64,000 nt of DNA, from positions 538,348,872 to 538,412,871 of the forward strand of contig OX422211.1 of the NCBI GenBank assembly GCA_949130495.1. Direction: 5' to 3'. Source of the stretch: Sambucus nigra. Taxonomy: Eukaryota > Streptophyta > Magnoliopsida > Dipsacales > Adoxaceae. The notes under the pieces are model-generated. The model saw nothing but the letters and a program-made list of their open reading frames with translations. It had not been told where the DNA came from and searched no databases. Position 1 is the stretch's first letter; every line of letters starts with the position of its first letter. Of this stretch, positions 33,571 through 44,430 are shown one piece after another. The position numbers and the translations under genes are program-made.

Positions 33571-33668
33571 GGGTTGCGCTAATTTATCGCGTATTCCTAT
33601 TGTCCGCAAAATCGTGTGATATTGATTTTTTTTTAAAAATCAGTTTTGTGAAAATTCGCATTTTTTCT

Positions 33669-35555
33669 ATGGAGCACTTCTATAATAAGATGCCTATTTT
33701 TGACGGGTCTAATTATGCATATTGGAAAGCTCGCATGAAATCTGGTTTAAAAGCCATTGACGAGCGTGTTTGGTACCTTTGCGAAAATGGGTGGACCCCT
33801 CCCACGGTCACCGTTGATAATATCTCCACTTTAAAACCCGTGTCAGCCTGGACTAAAGATGATCATAAAATGTCTAAATATAATTCACGTGGTTTGAATG
33901 CTATTTCTGGAGCTATCACTCCTGATGAGTTTCGCCGAATTATGATGTGCACCACGTCTAAAGAGGCATGGGATGTTTTGAAATCGACACACGAGGGTAC
34001 GAATGCGGTTAAAGGATCTAGGTTACAAAATTTGTCCACACAATTTGAGACTATCACCATGTCTGAATCTAAATGCTTTGATGATTTTTATGAACGTTTG
34101 TCGGACATTATTAACACCAGTTTTAATTTGGGTGAGGTGATTGATAACACGCGTGTCGTTAAAAATATTTTGAGATCTCTCCCAAAACGCTTTATTCCTA
34201 AAGTCACTGTTTTGAACTCTTTGGGAAATTTGAAATCACTTAAGTTGGAAGAACTTGTAGGAGATCTTCAAACCTATGAGATTGACATGTTTCCCAAAAC
34301 CATTAAGGCTAAGGATAATGGCATTGCTTTAAAGACTCATTGTAAGAAAAAGAAAGAAAAAGTTTGTGAGTCTGATTCTCAGGGAGACTTTGATTTTAAG
34401 GATATGGCCTTGTTTGCGAAAATTTAAAAAAAAATTCTCAACATGAACAAAAATAATTCTTCCAATAAAAAGAAATTTTTTGAGAAAAATAAAAAGAAAG
34501 GAAAGGCCAAAGAAAGCGATGAGAGAGAAAAAGAGAATGCCTCAGATGAGGAGTGTGAGGAAGATCTTGAGAACGTGACTTGTTTTGAATGTGGGGGTAA
34601 GGGACATAAGTAGTTTGAGTGTCCAACATGGCTTAGAAAGAAAGGGAAGAAAGTAGCCATGCCTGCCACACTTAGTGATAGTGAGGGTGATGAGGGAGAT
34701 GATTCCGATAAAGGTTTAGCTCATGGCATGGTTGTTGCTTTTTCTAGTCATGTGAGCACACCCACTTTGTCTCACGAGAGTGCACACGAGAGCGATGATA
34801 GTGATTTGTGTTCTTCGAGTGAGGATGAGAGCGAGGAAGAAAGCGGAGATGAAAGTGAGCTCCAAAAATCTTTTAGGGATTTGTACTCCGAGACCTTGAA
34901 AACTAAGAAGTATAATCGAGATTTAGGTCGTCGGGTTTTATATTTGGAGAGACAGAAGGAGGTTTTAAGAAAGGAGAAGTGTGATTTGACCATCATGTTG
35001 TCTAGTCTGACAACACGTGTATCCGAACTCGAGAGTGATCTCGAACGTGCCAGGGAGGTCAAAGTCATTTTTGAGAATGCCCCCAAGAAGGTTGAAAAGG
35101 TGGTTCTTAAGGGTAAAGGTGAGAAGTTAGGAATAAGTCATGACGGTGCTTCTATTTCCCAATTAGCACCCGAGCCGGTTCCCACTTTAGTGATAGATTC
35201 ACATGAGTCTCACCCTCACCCACCTAGGCGTCCCATTCCTATTTGGAGAGCGCATCGTAGAGTTTTTGAGAGAGGTGTTCTGAGGCCTATTTATATTTGT
35301 TCACATTGCAAAAGGAGAGGTCACCTTAGGAAATTTTGCTTCAAGTTGGGGTATGTGTCATGTTTTGCTTCTACACGTATTTCTGATACACATGCACCCA
35401 CACATGATTCTTTACACGCTCCCAGAGACTACATGAGAGAGTTTGCACATTTAGGTGAGCAAGTTAAGTTTTTAGTCAAAACTTCACAAGAATTGATGGA
35501 GGTTTTTCTTAAGTTGTCACCACCTTTGGAAAACCCCTCCGCACCTAATGATTGA
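33669..35555 (+). pseudogene. gag: Copia-type gag with coiled coil and two zinc knuckles, two in-frame stops
   Basis: The ATG at 33669 begins a single frame to 35555, broken only by TAA 34425 and TAG 34611. The first 250 codons form a copia gag domain (FDGSNYAYWKARMKSGLKAID, then EAWDVLKSTHEGT and KLEELVGDLQTYE). A lysine/glutamate-rich linker follows, then zinc knuckle CFECGGKGHK-stop-FEC. Next come an acidic serine-rich stretch, a coiled coil (about 34860-35090), and a second knuckle CSHCKRRGHLRKFC at about 35305-35345. The protein would coat element RNA. The second stop falls within the first knuckle. No pol follows. Confidence 0.75.
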
Positions 35556-36785
35556 GGTTTGACTTGTTAACTAGCATTGGATGATTTTCATTATGACATT
35601 GTTTGCCTATTGCTAGTATGTATCATTTTTGTATGTTTTGTTTGAAAATTTTTGAAAAATACAAAAAGATTATATTTTGATAAAATTTTTAGAAAAATCC
35701 AAAAACATTTTTGTATTGTGTTTGCACCGTTTATGGATAAAGACTTTGGATGACCGAGTCACAACATCATTCCATTTTTCATGTGACTATTTGATAGTGT
35801 TTTGAGACAATAGGTCAATTCCTCTTTGTGCTTTATAATGTTTGGAGTAATTAAGATGTAATTAAGTGTTACTTCCTACATGTTTCCTTTATTGCACACA
35901 TGCACGAATTTGTTTGATTATTGTGCTTGTCTTATCACATGTTGGTTGGGTGTTTTCACTTCAATCCTATCCTTAAAACAAATCAAGCGCGATAAATTTT
36001 TATACGGAAATTGTGCATATAAGAACCGTTTTGTGAGTTTGAGTGCTTTGTTTGAAAATGGGGAAGGGCTGCGAAAGGTACATTTTGCCTTTGCGAATAC
36101 TAAGCCACCGTTAAATTGGACCTAAAAAATTGAGAAATTTTATTATCCCGGGTCCAAAGAGGTTTAAAAGGGCCCGAAAAACATTTAAAGGCAATAAAAT
36201 GAAATTCATGCCAATTATGGGCCATTTAGGTTTTTGCACCAATTCTCCAAAGTTTGAGGATTTAGATTACCTCTAAAAGAAAATATATTTGAGGGAGTTT
36301 GGTTGGAGAATTTAAATGGGTTTGCACGTCCTTGAATTGATTGAAAATGCGCTACATAGTTTTGGACGTTATTGGTGTGGAAATCATTCTGACTTTGATT
36401 TGTTTATTTGCATAAGACGATGTCATCTAAATTCAACAATCTTTACTCCTAATGATACTTTTGATGTTCATTCGTTAGGGGTATACGTATTCATCGTGCA
36501 CATATGATTGATTGAGTTGATTTACCTATTAAATGTGTTCACACCCATTCATTTCGTTTCCATGACTTGTTTGCTTGAGTTTAATTCCATGGTGTGATTT
36601 TTGTATCATATTTTTCAAAGTAGTATCTTATTTTTCTATGAAAATTAAAAAATCCAAAAATAGTTTGTGAGATTTTGGAGATATCCATTTGCATGCGTGT
36701 ATTTTGATCCTTGTTTTTTATGCCGTTTATCTTGACACTCCATGTTTGAATTGTTTATTCTTATCTGTCTATTTGGGGACATCAT
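35556..36785 (+). other. Spacer between gag and purine tract
   Basis: 1.2 kb of AT-rich sequence with no protease, integrase or RT motif on either strand. Confidence 0.5.
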
Positions 36786-36797
36786 AAAAGGGGGAGA
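36786..36797 (+). other. Polypurine tract
   Basis: AAAAGGGGGAGA, the form usual before a copia 3' LTR. The LTR-like sequence that should follow runs only about 230 bp before the inverted LTR at 37031. Confidence 0.6.
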
Positions 36798-37030
36798 TTT
36801 GATTTATTAATTCTTAATTCTTATATCATTTCAAACTCGATGCGTCACTAAGGTTTTTCTTTATCTCATGTGTGTAGGTACAAAGATTCAAGATCATGAT
36901 GTTGCACACCCTGATGAGAAAAACTTTGAAATTTGACGAAGATGATTGAAGAACAGTTTCGAGGTCTTGCAAATTTATTCATGGGAGGGTAGATTTGTAT
37001 AGGCATTTTGGTTTTTGATAATTCGTTATT

Positions 37031-37930
37031 TGAGAAAACGTGACTCTGTGATAACTGATTAATTCGCAACTTTCTAATTTGGATCACTTATTTAATTAGA
37101 GTCTATTAATTCAGCCCCTAAACATGCATCTATGGTGCGTGTGTCAAACCATAATCAAATACTGCATGCGACACAACAAATATGCTGAGACACGGATTTC
37201 AGGAAAAAACCCCTTTCGAGTAAAACCTTTATTTCACTATGAATCTATAAATCGCAACTTACAATTACATAGAGAAATCTGTAATGGATTAATGCGCAGC
37301 CAACACACAAAGACTCGCAGTCTTGAACTCAACAAGAGAATACCCGTAGCACCCTCCAAGGACTCGCAATTCTATCTTCAGTGAAGAATCTTCACGCAAC
37401 AAGATCCTTAATGACACGCAGCCATATGGTGTAGAGACGCACTCCACAAAACATGAACAAAGGCAAAGATGTGTTCTTGAACACCAAAATAATTCATTAA
37501 AGCAAGATGGGAGTTTTGTGAATTGTAAATCAAAAAGGGATTAAACCCCTAAAAGAAGAAGCCTAAAGATTACTGCTTTGGTAGTGTTTCTGTTCTGGAA
37601 AATGTATGGACTCCTTAATGAAAATGTTACCATTTAATGAGTATTTATACAAAAACGCACCTCCTCAAAATTCGAGCTCGTTTGAACGAGAAGCATATGT
37701 CGCTCGAACGAAGTACGCATGTCATTCAAACGACATCGCGTGACTTGCAATCTTGTTCGAACGAGATGCTGATCTTGCGCGAACGACCTGGGCGTCAAAA
37801 TCGAGGTCCGCTATAAAACTTAGAAAAATACTCATTCTCAATATTTGACGAAAACGTCCGCTCCAACACTTAGAAAATATTTTGTAAAAATCTTCCAAAA
37901 GCTCTAATTGAAAAGTAAAGGTATTTAAAA
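37031..37930 (-). repeat. Copia-type LTR, minus orientation
   Basis: Its minus-strand end (37170-37031) matches 33416-33555. On the minus strand, repeated TCGTTCGAACGAG-like words (37660-37790) precede a TATA box, GTATAAATAC, at about 37640-37650. A GAAATAAAGG polyadenylation-like signal lies near 37230. This gives a U3-R-U5 order. The start of the LTR near 37930 is not sharply defined. Confidence 0.6.
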
Positions 37931-38699
37931 CATAACCTTACCAAAGTAAACTTCGCGGAGCCTTGAATGATGAAGAACTTGGGTAATTCGGATCCGTCTT
38001 TGATGTAGATGTCTCTTGAATGCTCTTCGACGCTGTAGCGGTATATGACATAATAAATTGATAACGGACCTATGAAAATATGTCCTTATAGATAGGTTCA
38101 GATGCTGGGATTCATTGTCACCATCGGGGTATGGACCATGCAATGGTGTACTACGTAGGGACCACCCCACTTGTATGTATTTTTTAATGTCCATTTGGAT
38201 GAGGGACTCCTCTGAACTTATCGATAGAGTATTAACAGGACACTGAAGGTAGATGCCTTTATGTGTCGTATATATATGAGGACATATATAATTATATATA
38301 CTAATTGAGAATTAATCTGTGAAGTCTAATAATGTAGACAAATGATAATGAACCCAATACTACATATTGCATAATGGATGTTATGTTACTTCTTATGGGT
38401 AGTATCATAAGGTTACTCTGGGAACTAGAAGCATATGTGTAAATAATTAGCTTCAGTATAGAAATTATGCTAGATGCATCGAATGTTACCTTATTTTTAT
38501 AGTTTTCAAACTTTCATATTTTGGACTTGGGTTGATATGCGTATAATATTTCACTTGGATAAGGGGTGAGATACTTCTTGCATGTGCGTGTCGATGGGCA
38601 GTGTAGACTTTGAACTAACAACATCATTGCATTTTGATTTCGTAAGAGAGTTCTTGTAACTATAGGGAACTAACCCAAATTATAAAATGTTTCCCCCCC
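37931..38699. other. Unassigned sequence between LTR pieces
   Basis: Nothing recognised. Part of it may be the middle of the interrupted gypsy 3' LTR. Confidence 0.3.
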
Positions 38700-39091
38700 A
38701 GGTTTTCCTAGACAGGGACAACAGGGCCGACGAGATATCAGACTTGAGATCATATTTGCTCATTAGTCATTTAGATCATTTGACTCTTGTTTAGGTTGTT
38801 ATTTCCCTTTCAGTTATCTTTATCATTCGGAGATTATATGGTCATAAGCCTGAAGTTTATTATTCAGTCTTTTTAGACCAGTCATACTTATGTTGTAGTT
38901 TTTAATACTATCCAAATGTTGAACTTATTTATTATCTGTTACTAATTAAATCGATTTTAACGTGGATGTGGTTTTAAAATAAATATATTTTGCTATGGTT
39001 TGATGCTGAGAATGATATACATTGATAGACAAGCCCCATCTTCAGCTTACTGTGCTGGCCAACCTTTACATGGAAAATGGAAGTTGTTACA
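38700..39091 (+). repeat. 3' LTR of the decayed gypsy element, tail
   Basis: Matches 27703-28094 and ends TTGTTACA at 39091. Confidence 0.7.
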
Positions 39092-39109
39092 ATGTAGGAC
39101 TCCTTTGTA

Positions 39110-40200
39110 GATTTGGTAGCATTAACATCCAAACTTTCATCGATCTTACATTCTATATGGTTCAGATCTTTGAAGTCGGGGATCCTAGTGAGCCCTAGTT
39201 CACTTTATAATTCTTTCCACATTTTTTTATTATGTGATTGACCGTATGATCAAATTTCTCTCTCCAACGAGTGACGAAAGTGCCAACGACCTCTCCTTCC
39301 TCCCGCATCATCATTTCTAAGTCCTGCCATGTGACACTAAGCTCATCATTGTATTCGTACTACTTAAGAAAAGGACGACATACAACATTCCAATTTTTGG
39401 CGGTTCTCTCACATTTCAGGCCAATATACCAGGTGAGGGCCCCTCCGAACAGAGGAGAGGAGAAGATTTTCTCTAATATCCCGACGTCTACGTTTTGAAC
39501 TTGCATATAAAGGTGGTAGTTGGATAAATGGGCATATGGAGACCCTAATCCTTTATATGTAATGAAGATGGGCATATTAAATTTGTCTGGTAATCGATCT
39601 AAGGGGTAGAGGGACATCTTATTCATGTTGGTTAACTCATCAGTAGTTTTCATCTTACTGATGGATTTTTCGAGGCGACGCAATTCAGACCAAACATGCG
39701 TCATCTCTTGATTTGACGAGGGAGTAATAACCTCTTCGGTGGGTGGGGGCTATAGACTCAACTCGTTTCGGGTGGGGTGGGGGGGGCTTGATAGGCAGGG
39801 TGTGGGTACTTGGGGTACAAATTGTAGGGTTCAAAGTAACCATGATGGGCAAATTGTATTTGGAAGTAAGGAATTCTAGTGTTCTGGTGTTAGCAGGGGT
39901 AGTCGGTGTTGGTACTGGGGAAGGGGGGATCCTGAGGATTAGTCGGTAGTGTCTTATAGATGTCTCATGTTGTGTAATAATTTTAGGGATGGAGGAGGGA
40001 GTATTTTATCTCCTATTATGGGTGTAGCAGTAGCCTCTTTCAATCGGACTTGAGCTCAGCCTAGTGCCTTAATTTCTGACTACATCGTATTCTGAGAGGC
40101 GATGATATTTTCCAGTTGTCTTAAAACCCGACCCGTCACGGATCGAGCTTAGTCTCCTTCAGTAAACATGGAACGTACTTGACAGTTGTAAGTAGGTAGC
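39110..40200 (-). pseudogene. gag: Tat-lineage gag N-terminal and capsid region, truncated
   Basis: On the minus strand a proline-rich region (about 40200-39720) is followed by a frame at 39704-39360. This has LPDKFNMPIFITYKGLGSPYAHLSNYHLYM, FGGALTWYIGL and WNVVCRPFLK. Beyond a stop it continues with YEYNDELSVTWQDLEMMMREEGEVVGTFVTRWREK, to about 39170. This is a Retrotrans_gag capsid domain. It ends at the LTR tail near 39091. It lies downstream of a minus-oriented LTR and PBS (41430 and 41417), so it is in its proper place within that element. Confidence 0.7.
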
Positions 40201-41400
40201 TCACTGATGAAAATTAGATGACTCCACGGAGTGTGAACTCGTGTTTCCAGGGTAAGAACTTAGTGCGAGCTTCTGATCGTAATGATAACTGCAAAAAAAT
40301 TCAAGGCAGTTTTGTTCATGATTTTGTAGATTGAAGTACTAACAAAGAGGCAATACATAGGGGAATAAGGACTCACATTTATTTGTCCTTTTTCTATGAA
40401 ATTATTTTATGTGTACTTAACTGTATGTGGATGACATTATGTTTTTGTGTTTTCTGCTTCGTAGTATCTTCAAAAGGGAAGAACTAAACATCGTCTTGTT
40501 GGATTCAGATGAACGGGGGTGAGCACTTGTTTTTTATATGGGGAGAGAGGAATTAATAAACTATGGTCTATTATTTCCTCTAAAAGAAAATGTGGGTAGG
40601 TTAATCCAACGTAAATGAATTTTTTTGGCAATGACTTGCGCATCCATGTTGTTTTAACTTCCATTTAAAATGGGATGACATTCAACCTCGAATCTGAGTG
40701 GTTTGAATGAGACTTCGGTTGTCTGACGATTTTGAATTTTTTTTTCAAAGTCAGCGACCCGTAAGTATTTTTTCTCTTTGCGCAATAGGGTGTGTTCCTA
40801 AAGATTTTTTTATATGCAAAAAGGCGATGTGACTAGGGATCGAAGGATCGCTTTTCATTGCCATGGATCACGATATACTAGGCTTCTTGGACTGAGCAAT
40901 CTTAAAGGTATATGTGAAAGAACTTTACCCTTGTATTGAATAATTTCAAAATCTTATTCGATATTCCCCAGTACTGGATGAACTTCAAACTTTCCCTCTC
41001 ACCGAGACTTTGAGATAGAGAGAGATGTTTCCCTATATACTAGACTGATGGGAGAAAAGAGTGAGAATATTCATCGGTGACCAGCCTTCCTTAGCCTCAA
41101 GGGTATAGGTTGAAATAATATGAAAATTAAGACAATATAGTGCATGATACAAACAAGAAATATTTATTTTTACATACTTTCATGTTTGTTTTACCGCGAG
41201 GTCCTTTGTGCATACCTATACATTTAGAATAATGTACAATGATGCACATGGGGACCTAATCACGTATCTATGTTTAGAGGGACTCTAAAACTAAGGCCTC
41301 TAAATAGTTCTAAAATGAGTATAAAATAGTCATGCAGGGGAGTGATATTAAGCATATTTTTAGAAAAAAAACATAAGGGTAGTTTACCTCGCTTGATGTA
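40201..41400 (-). other. 5' leader of the minus-strand Tat element
   Basis: Non-coding sequence between the PBS and gag. It includes the left breakpoint of the tandem duplication near 40587. No gene seen. Confidence 0.45.
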
Positions 41401-41417
41401 TCCCCAAAAGAGTTGCC
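41401..41417 (-). other. Primer-binding site of a minus-strand Tat element
   Basis: Minus strand TGGCAACTCTTTTGGGG resembles the Arg-tRNA-type TGGCGACTCC...GGGGA sites of Ogre/Tat elements. The same site is at 50014-50030 in the second duplication copy. Confidence 0.5.
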
Positions 41418-41424
41418 ACTTTAG

Positions 41425-42955
41425 TGTTATGATCCCCGAACAAGACTCGGGGAGAGCGAGGAATGGTGCAGATAGGCACAATGGCTTGTCAAATTTGTCA
41501 GCCCCCACAGGGGTGTGAGAGGGCTTGTCTCTCTATTCGCCACATCTCCCTGAGGTTGCGTTATCAGTTTGGTGATTCGACGATTTGTCCTTGAAAATTG
41601 CTCGACACCATATCTAATTTTTATTGCACACCCCTGTTTAGGCATAAGCCTAATTTTTCGTGCGAAGTGTTGTCGATTGTTCAGAGTTTCCTATTTAATT
41701 TTTATAAAAACAAACAAAAAAAATTAACTAGCCCTTTCGGGCTAATCATGAGGCATGTTTAGGTCTATGATTGAAGCAGATATTCTTGTTGTGGGGTTAG
41801 GGAGTCGAGTTATGAGTGGGGAAGGTATTAGTCACCCTGCCAGTTCTTTATGCTTCCTTAATTATATGCTTATTATCTATCTTTAAGATTATGTGATTAC
41901 TTTTTAGTTTATTTTATAACATGATTAGAGACCTTAATTTGAGAATCCATTAAAACGTAGCTATATGCTTTGGTGTAAAAATGGTATTAGTGAGAGATGT
42001 AGGAACATCACTTAACCAGCGTGGGTACACAAGAGTTATTGTGTGCGAATATGTATTCAAGTAATGGGTGGTCGTTAGCATATATATAAGTGAGCAAGAA
42101 ATCTTGGGTTATATAATGGGAAGTCATTTAATGTGTGTGCGTGAGAAGTCATGGCTTGATATAGTTTGATATCTCATTCGAGGTGTAAGAGAAGTTTGAA
42201 AGGTAATATGTGAGATGGTTGCATCTATGTTGTGACAACATATCTAGAGATTTATTGTTGAGGCTCGTGATTACGATACGGACTCGATATTGTGCCTACG
42301 TACCCATGTATTCACTAGGTCAAAGCTTATGTAGTTAGGTTATTACGGTTATCCACATGAAAGCATTCCAACTTGATGTGTGTCTAAGAGTAAAGACTTA
42401 GATTAATAGGTAGGGAAGTTTTTTTTATAATATATAGGCTAGCTTTGGTGGATGTTAAGAACGGGAGAGGACACTAAGATTGTTGATATTGACATATCAT
42501 ATTATGATAGTCGACCGATCACTGGTAAAAAAAGTGATGTTGAACATTCAGACTAGTTTGGGGTTTTATAAGGGGATGGGGTGTATTTGGAGTTGTAGTG
42601 GACCATAAGTCACCGACAAAGATCTATGTATCCCTTATCAACATGAATAAAATCCAGGAGGTGTTGTGGGACCTCGAGATGGTCTGAAGTGATAGAGATG
42701 ATCACTTAGTTTCAGAAAAGGGGATTTGGACTAAAGATCGTAAGCGCAAATATTTTAGATTAGGCTTTCTATTTTTTTTATTTTCACTTTGGCATATTAG
42801 GTGTATCCCATTACAAATCGGCTCGCACTAACTCGTCGAACCGAACACCAACATCTCCAAGTTCATGACTCTATGTATAAAGACTTTTAGAAGTTTGAAA
42901 TTATTCATAAAGTTATTTGGGATGCTAATTTTTTACTGAAAAATGAGGCTAGAAT
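41425..42955 (-). repeat. LTR of the minus-strand Tat element
   Basis: Adjoins the PBS on its right. It contains a self-complementary TAGCCCTTTCGGGCTA at 41730-41745. The duplicate is at 50038-51570. The right limit, next to the copia LTR, is approximate. Confidence 0.45.
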
Positions 42956-43875
42956 TTTTTAAGTTTTTAAAATAAATATTTGTATTTTTAACATCATTCA
43001 AACGAGATTCGTTTCTCATTCGAACGACTTTACATTCTCATTTGACGAGTCGTTTGATCTCTACATCTAATGAGCATCTAACCAAGACGTATTGTTTTGC
43101 ATCGTTTGAATGTCGTTTGAAGCTGGTTCAAACGAGATAGCTTTTTTGTTTGAACACACCAGGTTTTCATTCTAAAGAATTGTCTTTCTCGTTCAAACGA
43201 GCCTCATTTTTGTTCGAACGAACCGCCACCCTAAAATTTGTGATGCATTTATGAATACTTTTTTGAGTCCAAATTTCGTAAGACTTTTTTTCCAAAACGT
43301 TTCTTACATATCTGTTGCAAAAGTTTTCACTTTTTGTGTTATAAAAGACCTTTTGTTTCACGCTTTACATCCCTAAAATAATTTTGTGAATCGCTTTGAA
43401 ACCCTTGATAGTTTCATATCTTTGAATACATCTTTGTGGAGAGAATTCTTTACGACTGACCATGTGACCCGAGTCATCATAACTGAAGAAGAAGGCTAAG
43501 GGATAATCGGTGGATTCCAAGGGTGGATCGCCACCTGTGGACGAGTTTGGAATGAGTTTTTTTCTGTGGAGATTTTGAAGACATTACGCATTATACTTTT
43601 AGGTTGTATCAAGTAAGTCGATAGTCTTGTAAAACTATCTAAAGTGCTAAAAAATAAGTTTTGCTCTAAAAAGGGATTTCCCTTATTTATCGTGTGATTA
43701 CATGTTTAATTTATCTGTTTTATCACCTAGATGCATGTTTAGAATAAAATGATAAAATTTGATAAATCGGTTTTCACAATAAAGGATTAATTGGGTTTTA
43801 ATTTAAAAATTAGAAAAATAGAAGTTTTGTTTGTGATCATCCTTATCGAGCATGTTTATTTCTACATTCTCAAAG
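42956..43875 (+). repeat. Copia-type LTR (copy 1)
   Basis: TCGTTCGAACGA-like words at 43000-43230 lie upstream of a TATA-like TTTATGAATA at about 43248. A transcribed part follows, and the LTR ends before the PBS ladder. Copy 2 has an unmutated TTTATAAATA at 51859-51868. Confidence 0.5.
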
Positions 43876-44029
43876 TGGCATTAGAGACTTCTACTCATAC
43901 AAGTGGTGTCAGAGCATATTTACCCCTTTTACAAATTGGTATTAGAGCAGGTTGCACAAGTTATCGTGTAATCCTAATTTTTCAAAAAGTTTATCCCCTG
44001 ATAACATCTCTTATAAGTGGTATCAGAGT
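43876..44029 (+). other. Ladder of four PBS-like motifs
   Basis: TGGCATTAGAGA (43876), TGGTGTCAGAGC (43904), TGGTATTAGAGC (43937) and TGGTATCAGAGT (44018), all forms of the Met-tRNA binding site. The last two share the downstream GG(T)TGCAC...TTATC..GTA leader. Confidence 0.75.
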
Positions 44030-44109
44030 GGGGTGCACTAATTTATCATGTAGATCCTTGATTATTGCTATTTTAGGTTGGTTATTTATTCATCTCTCTT
44101 GTGATGATT

Positions 44110-44430
44110 TATTTGTTTTTCTCTCGATAGATTCCCACAGTAATGACGACTTAAATCACTTGAATTTGAAGTTTGCTAAAAGAAATGAAATTCTTGAAAA
44201 AGAAAACTTTTTGTTTTAAAGATGCTATGGAACTTTTGCAAATTGTTCAAACTCAAAGAGATTTCTTTTATGAGAAGCATGTGGACACGGACCGTGATTT
44301 TAAAATTTTAAAATTATCCAAAAAAGAGAGTGATGATAGAGTCGATTTTTTAGAGAAAAAAATTAGAGGACTTTAAAATTTACAGGGTTAATGCATGTGT
44401 CATTGAGGATAATGATAAATTGATTTTGCT
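44110..44430 (+). pseudogene. Copia gag coiled-coil fragment (copy 1)
   Basis: Encodes LNLKFAKRNEILEKE... and FKDAMELLQIVQTQRDFFYEK...DFLEKKIRGL, a heptad-rich fragment. The frame shifts at the A/T run near 44195-44215; copy 2 at 52755-52920 reads through the same point without a shift. The right end joins the minus-strand integrase. Confidence 0.45.

Larger units (their letters stand above)
33346..37930 (+). mobile_element. Copia-type gag-only unit flanked by LTR pieces in opposite orientations
   Basis: Order: 33346-33415, the last about 65 bp of an LTR in minus orientation; 33416-33555, the last about 140 bp of the same LTR in plus orientation; PBS; gag; spacer; purine tract at 36786-36797; then a long minus-oriented LTR from 37031 to about 37930. 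No protease, integrase or RT is present. Gag-only LTR units are known as TR-GAGs in plants. The inverted LTR arrangement shows that the unit is rearranged or nested, so outer limits are uncertain. Confidence 0.55.
27703..39091 (+). mobile_element. Decayed plus-strand gypsy element with split 3' LTR
   Basis: Its 5' LTR survives only as the last 392 bp (27703-28094). The interior runs 28095-31635 and the 3' LTR starts TGTAATACTCCG at 31636, after an AGGGGAAAG purine tract. The 3' LTR is interrupted near 33345 by a copia-type insertion. Its tail, homologous to the 5' LTR fragment, is at 38700-39091. PBS and LTR style fit Met-tRNA-primed gypsy elements such as the Del/Tekay group; that placement is tentative. 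Confidence 0.65.

Noticed and set aside
38222..38226. GATAG as target-site duplication partner of GATAG at 33341-33345
   Set aside because: A five-base match within about 1 kb is expected by chance, and the sequence before 38222 does not end in CA as an LTR should.
41427..41645. 72-codon minus-strand frame preserved at 50039-50257
   Set aside because: It lies inside an LTR next to the PBS, and the copies are tandem duplicates. No domain.
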